NCBI GenBank assembly: GCA_026260175.1
Contig: JAKCWW010000653.1
Coordinates: forward strand, 33,984 to 97,983
Length of the DNA: 64,000 bases
DNA from: Reticulitermes lucifugus
Lineage: Eukaryota > Arthropoda > Insecta > Blattodea > Rhinotermitidae
Direction of reading: 5' to 3'
In this document: positions 1 to 11,199 of the stretch, in pieces
Layout of the letters: each line of letters begins with the position of its first letter
Position numbering within the stretch: the first letter of the stretch is position 1
Notes under the pieces: generated by a model
Seen by the model: only the letters and a program-made list of their open reading frames with translations
Told to the model about the DNA's origin: nothing
Database searches by the model: none
Position numbers and translations under genes: made by a program

Positions 1-2570
1 ATTGAGAGTAGGATGAAAATAAATTCTTTCTCTCTTCAGACAAGGTTTACTAATTACGTCACGAGTGGTTCCTAGCACCCCCTCCCCCCACACACAATCC
101 GCTTTTCTCTCTCTAACCCTCATGATATTCCGAGTTTCTGTGTCATTACTCCCACAACTCATTTCTTATCCCTCCCCTTTCTCATTTCCTTCAGAAAAAT
201 AACGTGGATCTTCCGATTGGAACCAAGAAAAAATAATTTCCTTCGTAACCTCTATATTCATGTCTTCCTTTTGGTTCCTAAACATTGGCTGATATATAAT
301 GGAGTTTTTAATTAAGTTCAAGGTGATAGTATTTTGCTTCTAACTCCTTGCTTCGGTTTCAGTGATAGAAATATATGTCTGTATATACCGCATGCATTCT
401 GTATTCTAGCCTTCCAATACTTCATACATCTAATGATCTTCTACTGCCATTTTTTTTCGATTTCTTGAGTCTTCGGTTCTCTCTCTCAGGGATAGGTGGT
501 TGAAAAAGAAATTTAAACATTTATCCCATAATTGGCAGCGGACAGAATTATAAAATTTTATCAGTTAATGCTGTGTCCAAAGAGCATGATTTTATGAAGT
601 CTAGCAAACTTCGGGATAAAGCTCTGCACTTTGTAGAACTAGCCACTAGATGGCGGCGAGTGACAAGTATCGCTGTCAGGGCGCTCTACCTCAAGTCCTA
701 AAGCGTTGGTGCCATAGCTGCTCCACAGTTCCTATCAAAAATATATTTTTTTTTGTGCAGGCCGGGAATTGAAATCATATCTCTTTCTTCGAAGCCTGTC
801 ACTTCAACTCAAGTAACTCAAGTAGGCTATTCCGAATAGAATTACTTCAATTTTACGAATTTAAATTTTGGGGGTCCTTATTCGAAATGAACTAAAGGTA
901 ATGCGGTATAAATTGAATAATTGCTTATACAGGATATAAATTAATATTACCTCTCTGCTTATGCACAAAAACATGCAGTTTGCATAGTAAGGGCGGATGT
1001 CAAACTCCACTCAGTCTTCACTTGAGGACTGAGTAGGAATCCAGAGACATTTCCTTCTTATTTTCAATATGCTTCTTATGTTTATGTTTTTACTTTATCC
1101 TATATTACTAAGTCCTTGCCAAGTAAATGTGTACGTATTTAGATAAATTATTAATCCATGAATTACTTATTTTAGAAGTGATTATAATTTAAAACAGTTT
1201 ACAAAGTTATTTAACTTTCCTCACAATCCATTAGGTCAAATATGCTGTTTTGCAAATGTAAGAATGCAAGACATTGACCGTTCGACATTTACAGTAAAAT
1301 GGCATCTGCTTCGGTCTTAAAAGTGTATTTATGGCATACTATATTTATGTGTCTGATATTATTCTTAGAATAAAACGAGATTATTTCACAAATAGCTATA
1401 ATATATAGTGCATTAACACATAATACAAATTCAATCACCCTCTATTAACTGAAATTTACAGCATGTTTCAACATAGGCAGGTATTATCAAGCCGTATGTA
1501 CATATATATAAGTTACAAATTACAAATTGTAAGCACTGAATTGCAAAAAATTTCAGTTAAATTAAAAAAATATGTATGGCGTCTACTCTTCTAAATTAGT
1601 TGCATTGGCTATAATACGGCATTGTATGGATAAGCACGCAAGTATATTTTACGTTAACATTTAAAATACGTTGACTGAAATCTTTGAAGAACTAACCAAC
1701 AGATTACATTTTCTGGTTTATAGACGTTCTAGCTGTCATTTTAAAATTAGATTGTCAATTATTTGTTGGTTATGTCAGTAATATTTAAGTATCATATTGA
1801 TAGGTTTCTTGCCCCAGAAGTTTGAAGCCAGTAATTTTAATCTGTAAATATTTTACAACTCTGTTCTCATATTTAGGACTTTTAATTTTGATTAAAAATT
1901 TTTTTTTCTAAATTGAAAGAGCACTATTTATGTGAACCGAACTGTCCGCGGGAGGTAAAAAAATGTAACCGACACTTATAAATACTGGTCTGCGTGTAGA
2001 CAGGTGCAGCATTTCATTGCCTAAGGTTTCTTGGAAATATTTTACAGCAGATTTTATACTCGCGGATGGTAAACAGTGAATTCAATACCTCAACTCTAGT
2101 CACTGCCATTTTGTTCGGAGCTCTGATATACTTCAATACGAACTGTCACTCACCCTCTCAAAGCTTGACACATTCCAACATCCAGCTCCACTGCTGTCTT
2201 TCAAAACAACGTAGAAATTTCACAAGAATTTAATTCCTATATAGCTGTCACCATGAAAGGAAGGGGTTCAAATTTTAATAACCCTATTCTGTAGACTTCC
2301 AGTATTAAAACCTGCAGTTTTTGGATTCTGTAATAGTCCTGCACATGGGTGCTTCATTACTGTAGTTATGATCTCACTGGATAAAATCAAGATCTCGGTA
2401 TGGGTTATAATTGCACAAGTTTTAAAAGAAAATGCGCTGGATCTTGCAAAGAATAAAATGCATTAACGTAAAGGTGTTACAACTTTATAATAAAAGGAGG
2501 CCTACATAACAGCGCTCCATCGAAGGGTTCGAGAACTCTTGTTTGTATTTACCTTGCGCAATATTGTGAA
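1..2570. other. unannotated AT-rich intergenic DNA
   Basis: I see no exon-like reading frame, RNA gene or recognisable transposon here. Apart from a CTCF-like motif at 643-656 it is AT-rich single-copy-looking sequence with many short stops in all frames. Diverged repeats could be hidden; only a library search would show them. Confidence 0.5.
643..656 (+). promoter_or_regulatory. CTCF-like insulator motif
   Basis: CCACTAGATGGCGG agrees at all 14 positions with the vertebrate CTCF consensus CCASYAGRKGGCRS, and its AGATGGCG core also resembles the insect CTCF core. It lies in a short GC-richer patch inside AT-rich DNA. A chance match or a repeat-borne motif is possible; occupancy cannot be judged from sequence. 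Confidence 0.35.
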
Positions 2571-2571
2571 G

Positions 2572-2684
2572 AAGTGCGCACGGCTGACAACCTTACCACC
2601 TTCATGTGCCGATTGTCTAGAAATTCTGGGAGCCTCAGCCTCCTGGAGACCTAACGTCCTGTCCAGACCTCTGGTGGGATAACT
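2572..2684 (+). mobile_element. SINE family B, 5'-truncated copy
   Basis: This segment matches the reverse complement of the body and 3' end of the SINE at 16334-16626. Shared blocks include CACCTTCATGTGC, a TTGTCTAGA-type block, GGGAGCCTCAGCCTCCTGGAG and the GTCCAGACCT end. The tRNA-like head is missing, as expected for an insertion truncated during reverse transcription. It is clearly older than the copy at 14745, with many substitutions. Confidence 0.6.
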
Positions 2685-3061
2685 TTACCTTTCTAATATT
2701 ATAAAGAACCAAAATTAAATGGAGGTAGAACATGGAATGGCTTAACATCAGGAAAACTTTTAACCCAGAACAAAATTCAAATTACCGCAAAATTACAGAT
2801 CATCCTCTTCGAGGCCGAAAAACAACATATCATAAAATTTTCTTTTTAAAATTGCAGTACGAGACATTAATTTTAATTATTCAATTTTAAAACCAACTGT
2901 TTCCTATTTTACCTGAAGGCTGTCTGTGATTAATATTTCAACAATTTCGACTTATTTTATCTTACGTGAATTGTAAAGTTAAGAAATCAACTACATATAC
3001 CGACACGAACAATGAATCACCGCAGTTTAAATGGTGACTTTTATTTGGCACTCTGTTTAGG

Positions 3062-3105
3062 CCTGATGATGACTTATTGTACTTAAGCCGAAAAGTTTTG
3101 CTCAT
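3062..3105 (+). ncRNA. degenerate hammerhead-like motif (solo)
   Basis: CTGATGA at 3063-3069 is followed by the family's extra T, then GACTTA and TTAAGCC, which pair at five of six positions as stem II, then GAAA at 3090-3093. That is the order of a hammerhead core (CUGANGA, stem II, GAAA). Stem III is poor (AGTTTT instead of a palindromic ACRYGT) and no partner arm is visible. Probably a decayed solo terminal repeat of the PLE-related family. Confidence 0.4.
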
Positions 3106-3204
3106 TAAAGTTATATAATAAAATAACATAAAACTTATTTGTGATTTGCGGCTTTTACCCTTTTCTTTGTATATTTTCATCACAAAGGGATGCCTACCCT
3201 AAAG

Positions 3205-3475
3205 AAGTGTTTTATTTAATGACGCTGTCAGACGCTAAGATTATGCAATATTGATGGCGGATGAATAAAAATATGAGCGTGGGGAAGTGATGGAATGGTA
3301 GTGACAGGTGAAAACCGAAGTACTTGGAGAGAAATATGATCCAGAGTCACTTTTCAACCACAGATCCTGTGCGTAATATCCTAACATCGCACACGGTCTT
3401 CCGCAGGTAACGGCTGACGACTAAAAGCCTGAGTCCCTGAATGGCCACCATGTTACATAATGGCGGCGACATGGG
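3205..3475. mobile_element. SINE-like repeat family D, copy 1
   Basis: It shares ordered blocks with 62459-62730: GTTTTATTTAAYGACGCT, GATGGMTGAATAAA, a GGTGGAAT-like block and CCRAAGTACTTxGAGAG. The right part of copy 2 looks like a reversed tRNA-like head, so the family is probably a SINE on the minus strand. This copy is diverged at its right end and lacks a clear head. Confidence 0.5.
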
Positions 3476-3860
3476 CTTGTATTAGAGAGAAACTCTGACA
3501 AGAAAAGACAATTTTGTGTAAGGTTGTTACAGATGGCATCAATAAGAGTGCTCTGAATTGTTGAGGGTATTGTAGTCTTGTCTCCATTGGTACATATAGG
3601 AGATTCCCACCAGATGAATTAGAGCACGAAGAAAGAAAGAAGTTATTAATGTAGAAACCTATTAAAAAGTTGTCTGTCTGTAGCCCGAGACATATATCTG
3701 GAAGGTACGTTGTAAACAAATTTACGACCTGTATAAAGTTAGTGTAGACTGCCATAAAGGGGTTTGATTAATTTCTTTTGGTATCATCATCCCTTTGTGC
3801 ATATAATAGACTGTTCTAATTGTCAGAACAAACACAACACTTAAACATATTCAGTTTATT

Positions 3861-3910
3861 TTCCTGTACTACATCTTTCGGCCTGTGTACCGGCCATCAT
3901 CAGGTAGGAA
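3861..3910 (-). ncRNA. minimal type I hammerhead ribozyme motif
   Basis: Read on the minus strand from 3910: stem I 5' strand TTCCTAC, then CTGATGA (3903-3897), the family's extra T, stem II GGCC...GGCC around a GGUACACA-type loop, GAAA (3879-3876), a very short stem III and ATGTA ending at 3870. The following strand GTACAGGAA re-pairs with the stem I 5' strand as 2 bp, a 2-nt bulge and 5 bp (TTCCT/AGGAA). All core residues C3 to A9 and G12 to A14 are present. One defect is G instead of C after GAAA, which weakens the ACATGT stem III. No second arm is seen, so this looks like a solo terminal repeat. Minimal hammerheads with tiny stem III are described in metazoan PLEs and thought to act as dimers. 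Confidence 0.7.
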
Positions 3911-3989
3911 TTACAATACCATAAAATGAAAAGTATACGGAGGTAGAGGCCTCCCCTTCACAGTTAAAACTTTTAAAAGTATGTAAACC

Positions 3990-6900
3990 CTATAAGGAAT
4001 AATATTAAAATGCATACGCACTAGTAGAACTGCTATAGTGTAGGCACCAACCTCGTGTCCCAGGTCGCCCGAAAGTCTAAATTTTGCACAGTGCGCGAAA
4101 TATTTGTGAGTCCTCAGTATAAAACTAGCTTTATATCACCATCCCGGAGCTTAGAAATTTGATGTTGCTGCCAGATTTTTGGAATATTTATGGACTCCTA
4201 TATGATGGTATTTGTATATGGTGCCCTTATAAGTGATTGCAGCTGAATCACTTTAAACCAACATGAAACAAATTATATTTGCCTGACCTAATTTGATGCA
4301 GACGCCAAGATAATGAAAGCAATTGGGTGCTTTTGGAAGTAACAGGCGGATGGGTGTCCGCAAGTGGGATAGAACCGCCTCTATTTGACTTCATGTACTT
4401 TGTGCAAAAGAACCCATGAGGTATTTCTTTAAAGTCAGTGTTGTGGTCGATCACGTCAAAGAACACTCGTTCCTTGAAAGCCATGCTTATAGGAGTGGAG
4501 TCAGTTAAACAGTAGTCAGTACTTCTCTGCTGCGACCTTAAAGGGATGATCTGTGCACCCCCATGCAGTGAGCTCCCCTCTTTTCAATTAGTGACGAACG
4601 CATTGCTATATTCATCCAAGGTCCTTACTCGCTCGTTGAATTTCCGGAACAGCAAATTCCGGGGATTTTAGGGACGACTCAAGGCTTGCACAGAATTTTT
4701 TTTAGCAGGGATTCCTTCCCTTCTCTGTTTGACGTTCCCTGTACCTGTTTCGCTCTCTCCGGGGTTTGGAATTCCGGGGCACACATCACAGTAGAGTTGG
4801 AAGTTGCGATGGGGAAAGCTTGTGATGTTGGAGCAGCTTGTTATTGATTGGACGGCTTTGAGCCCAGCTCAGCTCGGGCTCAACTCACAGCATTAAACAT
4901 ACGTACGTTTATGTGTGTGTGTGTGTGTGCGTGCATCGAGATATTGGGTTGTATCTCTCAACCCCTCCATCCTAAGCTATGGAATATTCCCACGCATATT
5001 ACACTTCTAATTTGGCTAGTTCCTATCACGCAGTATGCTGAACAACTTCAAAACGTAGGGTCTATTTTTATTTATTTATATAGGAATCCTGCTTTGTAAC
5101 CGTAAAATTGGAATTTTACATGTCTCCAAATATTTCCTTTGTCAATTGTTGGCAAAGACTTTTTTACCCTCTTTAGTCAAAGCCAGTGCTTTATATGCGT
5201 AACACCTACTTAAAAATTAAGAAGGTTTTCTAAAAGAAATATTAAAACGTACTCTCTGCATGGATTACTAGTTCTACGAAGAAATATGTATAATTATTTT
5301 CCTTCTATTTGGTTTTTTTGTAAAAAATTTTATTATCTACTAGTAGATACAAACTCCGTGTAAGGTAGAATTGCAGGACTAAATTTTAAAGGTTCGCATC
5401 CTCGCTATGTTCTCAATTGTATAATTTAAAACAACATTAGATACACATTGGACACTGCATTGTGTTTTACTTGCAAATTCCAATGATCCGCCAGTTACGC
5501 CACAAAATTTAAAGTCACTAAAATTTTTTTTCAGAGTCAAAGTAATTTTATTACTTTACGCAAATATCACTTGATAAAAACTCTTCAGAAAACTATACTA
5601 AACCTTTTTTTGTAATCTCGCTGACACGTCGTGTTATTTTTAGTAATTATATGAAATTAAAAATACTGTGTTGTATTGGCCTGAAATATCATGAAGTTCT
5701 TCCTAGGTTTCATGAAAATATGTCAGAACTTTCAAAAAAGAAATTTGGCTGAAGTTTGTGTTTCTTTCACAGACTTTTTTTTCGCAAGGTTCTCAGAATA
5801 AACAGAGAGTTTTCGTACACAGCATTGTCTCAAATCTCTTAACATTATCTGGTTGGTCTTTCTAATTGAATGCAGTGTGTGTAACGAAAATAGGGGATTA
5901 ATTGTTCTAGGATATGAACAACACACTTTCTTTTATGTTGCAAAAAATGTTATTCAACATAAATCATGAAACTGTACAGCTTTCGTTACAAAAATTCTTC
6001 TATGAGAAGGAAAATATAAATTAAACGTAATCAAAAATAATTAACTTAGAATTATAAATGATTTTTTTAGTTTATGTGTAACAGATCAGTATTGTAGAAT
6101 GTCGTAATAATAGCTGTGGGAAATTATATCGCAGGAAAACATCTAATTCTCAAGTCTTTTTTGTGTTCGTGCTCTGTTTGTCACAATGGCTAATCCGTGC
6201 ATTTGTAACATTAATAATCAGGGGCCCAGGGTAGAAGGGGGAATATTACGCAGAAAGGAACTTATATTATCCTCTTATTTTCGATAGACAGTTAGAGTGA
6301 GGCTGACTTGTCGCTAGAATAAGAAAATATCATAATAGGCCTCGAGAAAAATCACACGAAAACACATAAGCTGACGGCTAAAAGTGAGATCGCTGATAAT
6401 GTTAAAATAATTTTTAATAGAAGTAAAATTTAATTTTTCGCATATGTGTAGAAATGGTATCCTTATCTATACAGCAACTTATACTCATTACCCACTTATT
6501 AATACTCCAATAAAATTTAAAGAGCAAAATATGTACTTGAATATTTTATTTAGATATTAATATAAAATATATCTTAAAATACGCTGGAGGTATTTGGGAA
6601 ATCACACTTCAAAGAACACACATTTTCCAACATTTAAAGTAACTTACTGTTAGGACTCATCAAAGATACTGATATCAAGTTTAATTTCTTATTCATATAG
6701 GTTTGTACACTTTGTAATTTCCAATGGGGAAATATTATTAAAATTATAGGCCTGTAAATAAAAGCAAAATCAGCTAGAGACTACAAATAAAATTAATTCT
6801 AAAATTATCAAACTACGCAGGTTACGTAGCGGAGTAGATCAGAGTCAATAAAATCCGGAGTAAAATTGCACATTTTAATAACACGTGTTTCTATTTCGTT

Positions 6901-7500
6901 GTATCATAAATGTGTTCGGTTTCCTTACACTAATAGCAGGACGTACTGACAGTTAATGCGAAGGGGGGGGGCGCTGTTACTAAGATAATGATAAATCTGC
7001 CGCCACAACACGATATGTTTCTTATATCAAAATTAACTGTTTCTAGATGCCGACTCCAAACACACACCCGTAGTATCACCGCATTGCATTGAATCCGCAT
7101 CTCATTTCATTCTGGATTCACCACACCTCTCCCTCTATACCTCCATGGTGAATTTCGTTTTGCAGAAAAGAATCCTTGCTTTACCCCAGACTTCACAATT
7201 TTGGACTCTCCTTTTTCTCTACGTGTTCACTTCCTTTCTCTAAAACCTCAGCGCCATTTCCTATCCTGTGCCCCTTCAAAGCCCATTGTGTGCTGCCATC
7301 TCTCAGCGCTGACTGACAGTTTCATTTTCGAGATAATTTGCTAGATGTGAACGCCTCTGGTACATGAACCATATTGCTATAGAGCTGACTTCACACAGAT
7401 AGGATACTATGGTAACAATTTCCATGCACACCAAGAATATTTTAAGAAACAAAGGCGACATACATTACACGTTCGCTTGAAAAAATACAACTTCTTTTAG
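3990..7500. other. unannotated intergenic DNA
   Basis: No coding or RNA gene recognised. It contains a short (GT)n run near 4911-4930 and a 16-bp perfect palindrome at 5334-5349. The longest open frame is under 85 codons and shows no familiar domain. Confidence 0.45.
4911..4930. repeat. (GT)n microsatellite
   Basis: A run of about ten GT dinucleotides with one interruption near its right end. Confidence 0.85.
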
Positions 7501-7520
7501 AAGGATAAGGTATTTGGGGA

Positions 7521-7681
7521 TGTTACGCCGTGTCGAGTGGTAAATAGTTACGATATTTCGAAGAAGTAGAGTGTCGTCATCTTCAGGATCAAGCAAATAT
7601 TTAACTGTTCGACACTGACGATAAAGCAAATATTCGTCTTTGAAAAGTAGGGCATTGTTTACTCGTCGACACGGCGCAACA
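7521..7681. mobile_element. fold-back element with hammerhead-like core
   Basis: The ends are inverted repeats: TGTTACGCCGTGTCGA at 7521 against the reverse complement of TCGACACGGCGCAACA ending at 7681, extending about 24 bp with small gaps. A minus-strand hammerhead-like core sits inside the left half (7545-7592). The middle of the arms has diverged. Size and layout match the other fold-backs in this window, although no common 3' tail or target-site duplication could be identified. Confidence 0.5.
7545..7592 (-). ncRNA. hammerhead-like motif, moderately decayed
   Basis: On the minus strand CTGAAGA (7586-7580) is followed by T, then GACGA and TCTTC, which pair at four of five positions, then GAAA (7559-7556). 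Stem III would be AT/GT with an ATC loop before an A at the cleavage position. Core residues are complete but stems I and III are weak, so activity is doubtful. Confidence 0.45.
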
Positions 7682-7799
7682 TTTCAAAAGAATCGAATTT
7701 TCAGCAATACCGCTGCAGTAACCATAAATCTCGAAAACATTGCAATTTTCATTTTTTCGAGAACTTAAATTACTATCTGACTGACTGCTAAACTAACTA

Positions 7800-8180
7800 C
7801 ATATATAAGTAAATAAATAAATAAATAACTCCATGAAGCAGAGTCCTTCTTGAGAAGCTAATATTTGCTCAGATGGTCAAGAAATTCACCGTATTTTATG
7901 GAACACGAAGTTTGAAGGCCTATCACCACGTTTATATAAACCAGCCACTTTAACTATCCTGAGCCACATTAATCCAGACTGAACCCTCCAAATCGGTTGC
8001 TATAGGATCTAGTTTAATAATATCCTCCCGTCTACATCTACGTCTTCACAGTTGCCTCTTTTTTGCAGGCTTCCCCACCAGATGGATGTGTGCATCTCTC
8101 CTCTGCCCATACGTGCCACATGTCCCGCCGAACTCACTATTCTTTATTTGATCACCCGAATGTCGTTTGGCGAGGAGTAT
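7800..8180 (-). pseudogene. LINE ORF2 3'-end remnant
   Basis: The reverse complement matches the better preserved copy at 61710-62110: blocks for the ORF2 C-terminus ([10 protein letters not shown]-like arginine-rich stretch and the ...TDRWLALV end), the stop region TTTTATGGAAC, and the 3' UTR block that reads CTCCATGAAGCAGAGTCC on the plus strand. Frames are broken by indels. A (AAAT)n run at 7808-7828 abuts its 3' end. Only the extreme C-terminus of the non-LTR reverse transcriptase polyprotein is represented; no catalytic residues. Confidence 0.6.
7808..7828. repeat. (AAAT)n microsatellite
   Basis: About five AAAT units at the 3' end of the LINE remnant on its minus strand. Confidence 0.85.
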
Positions 8181-8805
8181 AAATCATGAAGCTCTTCTTC
8201 GTGCAAAGTATCCCAGCTCCTGTTAACTAATTCCACTTGGGCTCAAATACCTTCCACAATATTCTATTCTTGAACAACCTCAGCCTATGTTATTCCTTCA
8301 ATATAAGAGACCAAGTTTCACTACAATGTAAAACAAGGGGAAAAATTATAATTCTGAAGTTTAATGTATGTAAATAACGAGCTGCCTTACTAATCCAGAC
8401 ATACACCGTTTTGAAATTATTCTACTATGACAGTCTTCTGCGACGTGTTCGAAACTTTATTGCTACGTCTCGAATCGTACAAATGGCTAAGTCTGTCTCG
8501 TCCGTGTTTGATTATTCTTCTTGTATTATGTTTCGGCAAAGCCGTAATTTATTTTGGTCTTTTGTAGATCTGATGTAATAACAGGGAACACAAGCTAGTA
8601 TTTTATTCCGAAGCCTTATGTATCAAAATTGTGAACTGTCATTTAATGCATGCAAATTATATTAGCGGGCTCTAGCTAGTTAAGAATACTTATTGTCTCG
8701 TACTTTCTCGTATACATTCATTTTTACACGTAAATTTCTTCTTGTGATGCACGCCATGAGGAAGTGTAGTTATGCTCCATTTATTCTGAAACTCTACGCT
8801 AGTTG

Positions 8806-8950
8806 GTGAGCCTTAGCTTCAGGCTCCTCATTATTTACCCGCGGGGAAAGCACCCCAGTACCCACTAATAGGAGGATATGTGTGCCCCAGAGTCGGTCAA
8901 GACAATATGAAAAAAAAGAAAGATTTCTTGCCTCTACTAGGAATCTAGCC
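8806..8950 (-). mobile_element. SINE family C fragment
   Basis: Contains family C blocks seen at 51881-52143: CCCGCGGGGAAAGCACCCC, the CCACTAATAGGAGG block and the AAGAAAGATTTCTTGCCT block followed by GGAATC. Both ends are diverged. The family carries its tRNA-like head at the right in plus-strand view, so the element runs on the minus strand. Confidence 0.5.
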
Positions 8951-8959
8951 ACCGTTCTT

Positions 8960-11030
8960 CTTTTGTCCTGCCCATTAGATGAATTTAATTATCTGTTTTT
9001 CTGCACATGTAGATATTTTAAACTATTCATTGCTTTAACCTTCATGAATTGCATTTCCTGTATTCCTTCCGAATTTTAGGAAATGATTCGCAGGCTCTGG
9101 CAAGACTGTATTCTAATTTTGCTTGCATCTTGTAGTTCAAATTCCTTAAAGATATGGTCTTCCTAGTCAAGTAGGTTCTAAAGAAGAAAGAAGTAACCCT
9201 TTTATTTTACACTCACATTAACGTATTTCCAAGGAATCCAAATTTAGGTATTTTCGGCTTCAAATTTCTAATTATGCGAGAACATTATAAAAGTGTGACA
9301 AATGTAGTTACGGAATTTAATACAATAATCCACGTCTCTTTTTTCCATTGTTGTTTTTCGGATTAATATAATTATAAAAATATAAAATTTTACTCCCTTA
9401 TCATTGATTCCGGATGGTGCATAACTTTAAATTTGACCAATATGTATTACACTGTTTTCCTTCTTTCATTATTTGTTCCAGTGCTCGAGACGAACAGGAG
9501 GATAATACGAAGAATTATCCCAATTTGACAACTATCAGAAATCAGTCATCTGAAAATTTGTCATTTGAGTTGTAATTAATTATGTATTTAACGTTCTTAA
9601 AGTAAGATTCAAATCAATGAAAATGTGGGGCCTTTATATTCAACGTAGTATATCACATGTCATGCAAAGAAACGGTCCAGAGTTTAAGAAAAATAAGAGT
9701 GAATTTTTTTGTTCTGAATAAACAGAAAATGATAAAACATTTTCCGCTACTTGTTAATATTTAGTTTTTAGGGCTAGGTACTTGTTTATCCTGGTTTGTG
9801 TGTATATGTTGTTTATGCCATTTATTATCGTATTAAACTGCAAACAACATAAATTCAGTGATAATTTTTATAATTATGGCATGGTACAAGAGATTATTAC
9901 TGAATAAATTCAACAATTTTGACGTTACAAAACAAAGAGTATAGTGAATATCATGCTTGGAAAATGTTCCAATAAGTTTATTATATAAGGAAAATTGGTA
10001 GGCCTATATGGCATATTTCGGGAAGAATTAACACAGACACAAAGAAGAGTCTACATAGACACTATTTATAGACAATAGAAATGTAACATTAAGCACACCC
10101 CTTATTTGTTAGACACAATCAATAAAGCAAATGTTCCATTATAAAATTAGAATAATATGTGTGCTATAAAAACATAGACAGAGTCTCTGTATATGTTTAG
10201 AGAAGAAAGTGTAAAAGCGTTAAAATTGTATGCGTTATAGAGGAATATATTAAACTATTCCATTTAATTTTAATCATTCTAAAGGATTGAGGAATATGCC
10301 ATTTGCTTATAGTACAGAAGTTTAAAAAATATAGACATACGTCTCTTTTCTACGGACACAAGCTGTAGGTCCACACGATTTCCTTGACCCAAGACAACAT
10401 ATTATTTCTTGTAATATTTATATATTTACTATATATCAGATGTAAACTGAAATATTTGTTACGTTTGAGTATCAAACTCATTCACATGTACTCACAATTG
10501 TAGTCTGCTTATTTGCCCTTAAATTTATTCTACCACTTATTTCGAGATCTATTGCAGCCTATCTTCTCTTAAACTCTAAGAGACCAAAGTTCAAATTGCC
10601 AGTATGCTCCAGTCGCTACTGTTAAATACGAAAATAATTCCTAATTATGTATTATAATTAAAAACCTTAATCGAAGTTGGGCCATTAAAAATTACACTTA
10701 GTAACGACTAAAGCCGTCACTTGGCATTAAAACCTTAAATAAAGTAGACACTAAATAAGTGACAGTTTTCCACAATAACATTAATATTATTACACAATAA
10801 TTATGTACAAATTAAATACTCGGCTTATTATACAAATATAAAGGGCTACAGTTGTCGACTTGTCTTTGTCATCTTCAAGCTCCCAATATAAACAATTACA
10901 AAGCTCTTTCATTTTACGTAAACTTTCCCACAGAAATATGCTTAATGAATGCTCAACATTCCAAATGCTCTTCCCATCACTTATTTATTTATGGGGTCCA
11001 CATTGCCTTCTGTTTAATGGATAATGGAGG
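8960..11030. other. unannotated intergenic DNA
   Basis: AT-rich, no recognised gene or element. Open frames are short and look random. Confidence 0.45.
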
Positions 11031-11034
11031 TTAT

Positions 11035-11160
11035 TTCCTTGGAATAAAGCGTCCGGAGCATGATGCTATTCACTCTTCTCTATCTAGTGTAGAATTTAGG
11101 AATAAGTGGAGGTGTGCTGCTGCTTATACATACAACTGCATGATGTGAACAGAGACAATA
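11035..11160 (+). mobile_element. dispersed repeat family G, copy 1
   Basis: Reading GIKRPEHDAIHSSLSSVEFRN in one frame, this segment matches in order the block at 19172-19275, which reads an equivalent of the ...HSPPSSAEV... peptide-like signature. I remember this signature as a widespread arthropod repeat that surfaces in many spurious gene models. I cannot assign the element class. It is followed by a (TTTA)n run. Confidence 0.45.
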
Positions 11161-11193
11161 TTATCTTTATTTATTTATTATTTATTTATTTAT
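11160..11193. repeat. (TTTA)n microsatellite
   Basis: Imperfect TTTA/TTA runs over about 34 bp, directly after the family G repeat; may be that element's 3' simple tail. Confidence 0.75.
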
Positions 11194-11199
11194 GGTTTA

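Noticed and set aside
10852-11148. 98-codon ORF as a gene
   Set aside because: Its second half is repeat family G; the first half has no recognisable content.
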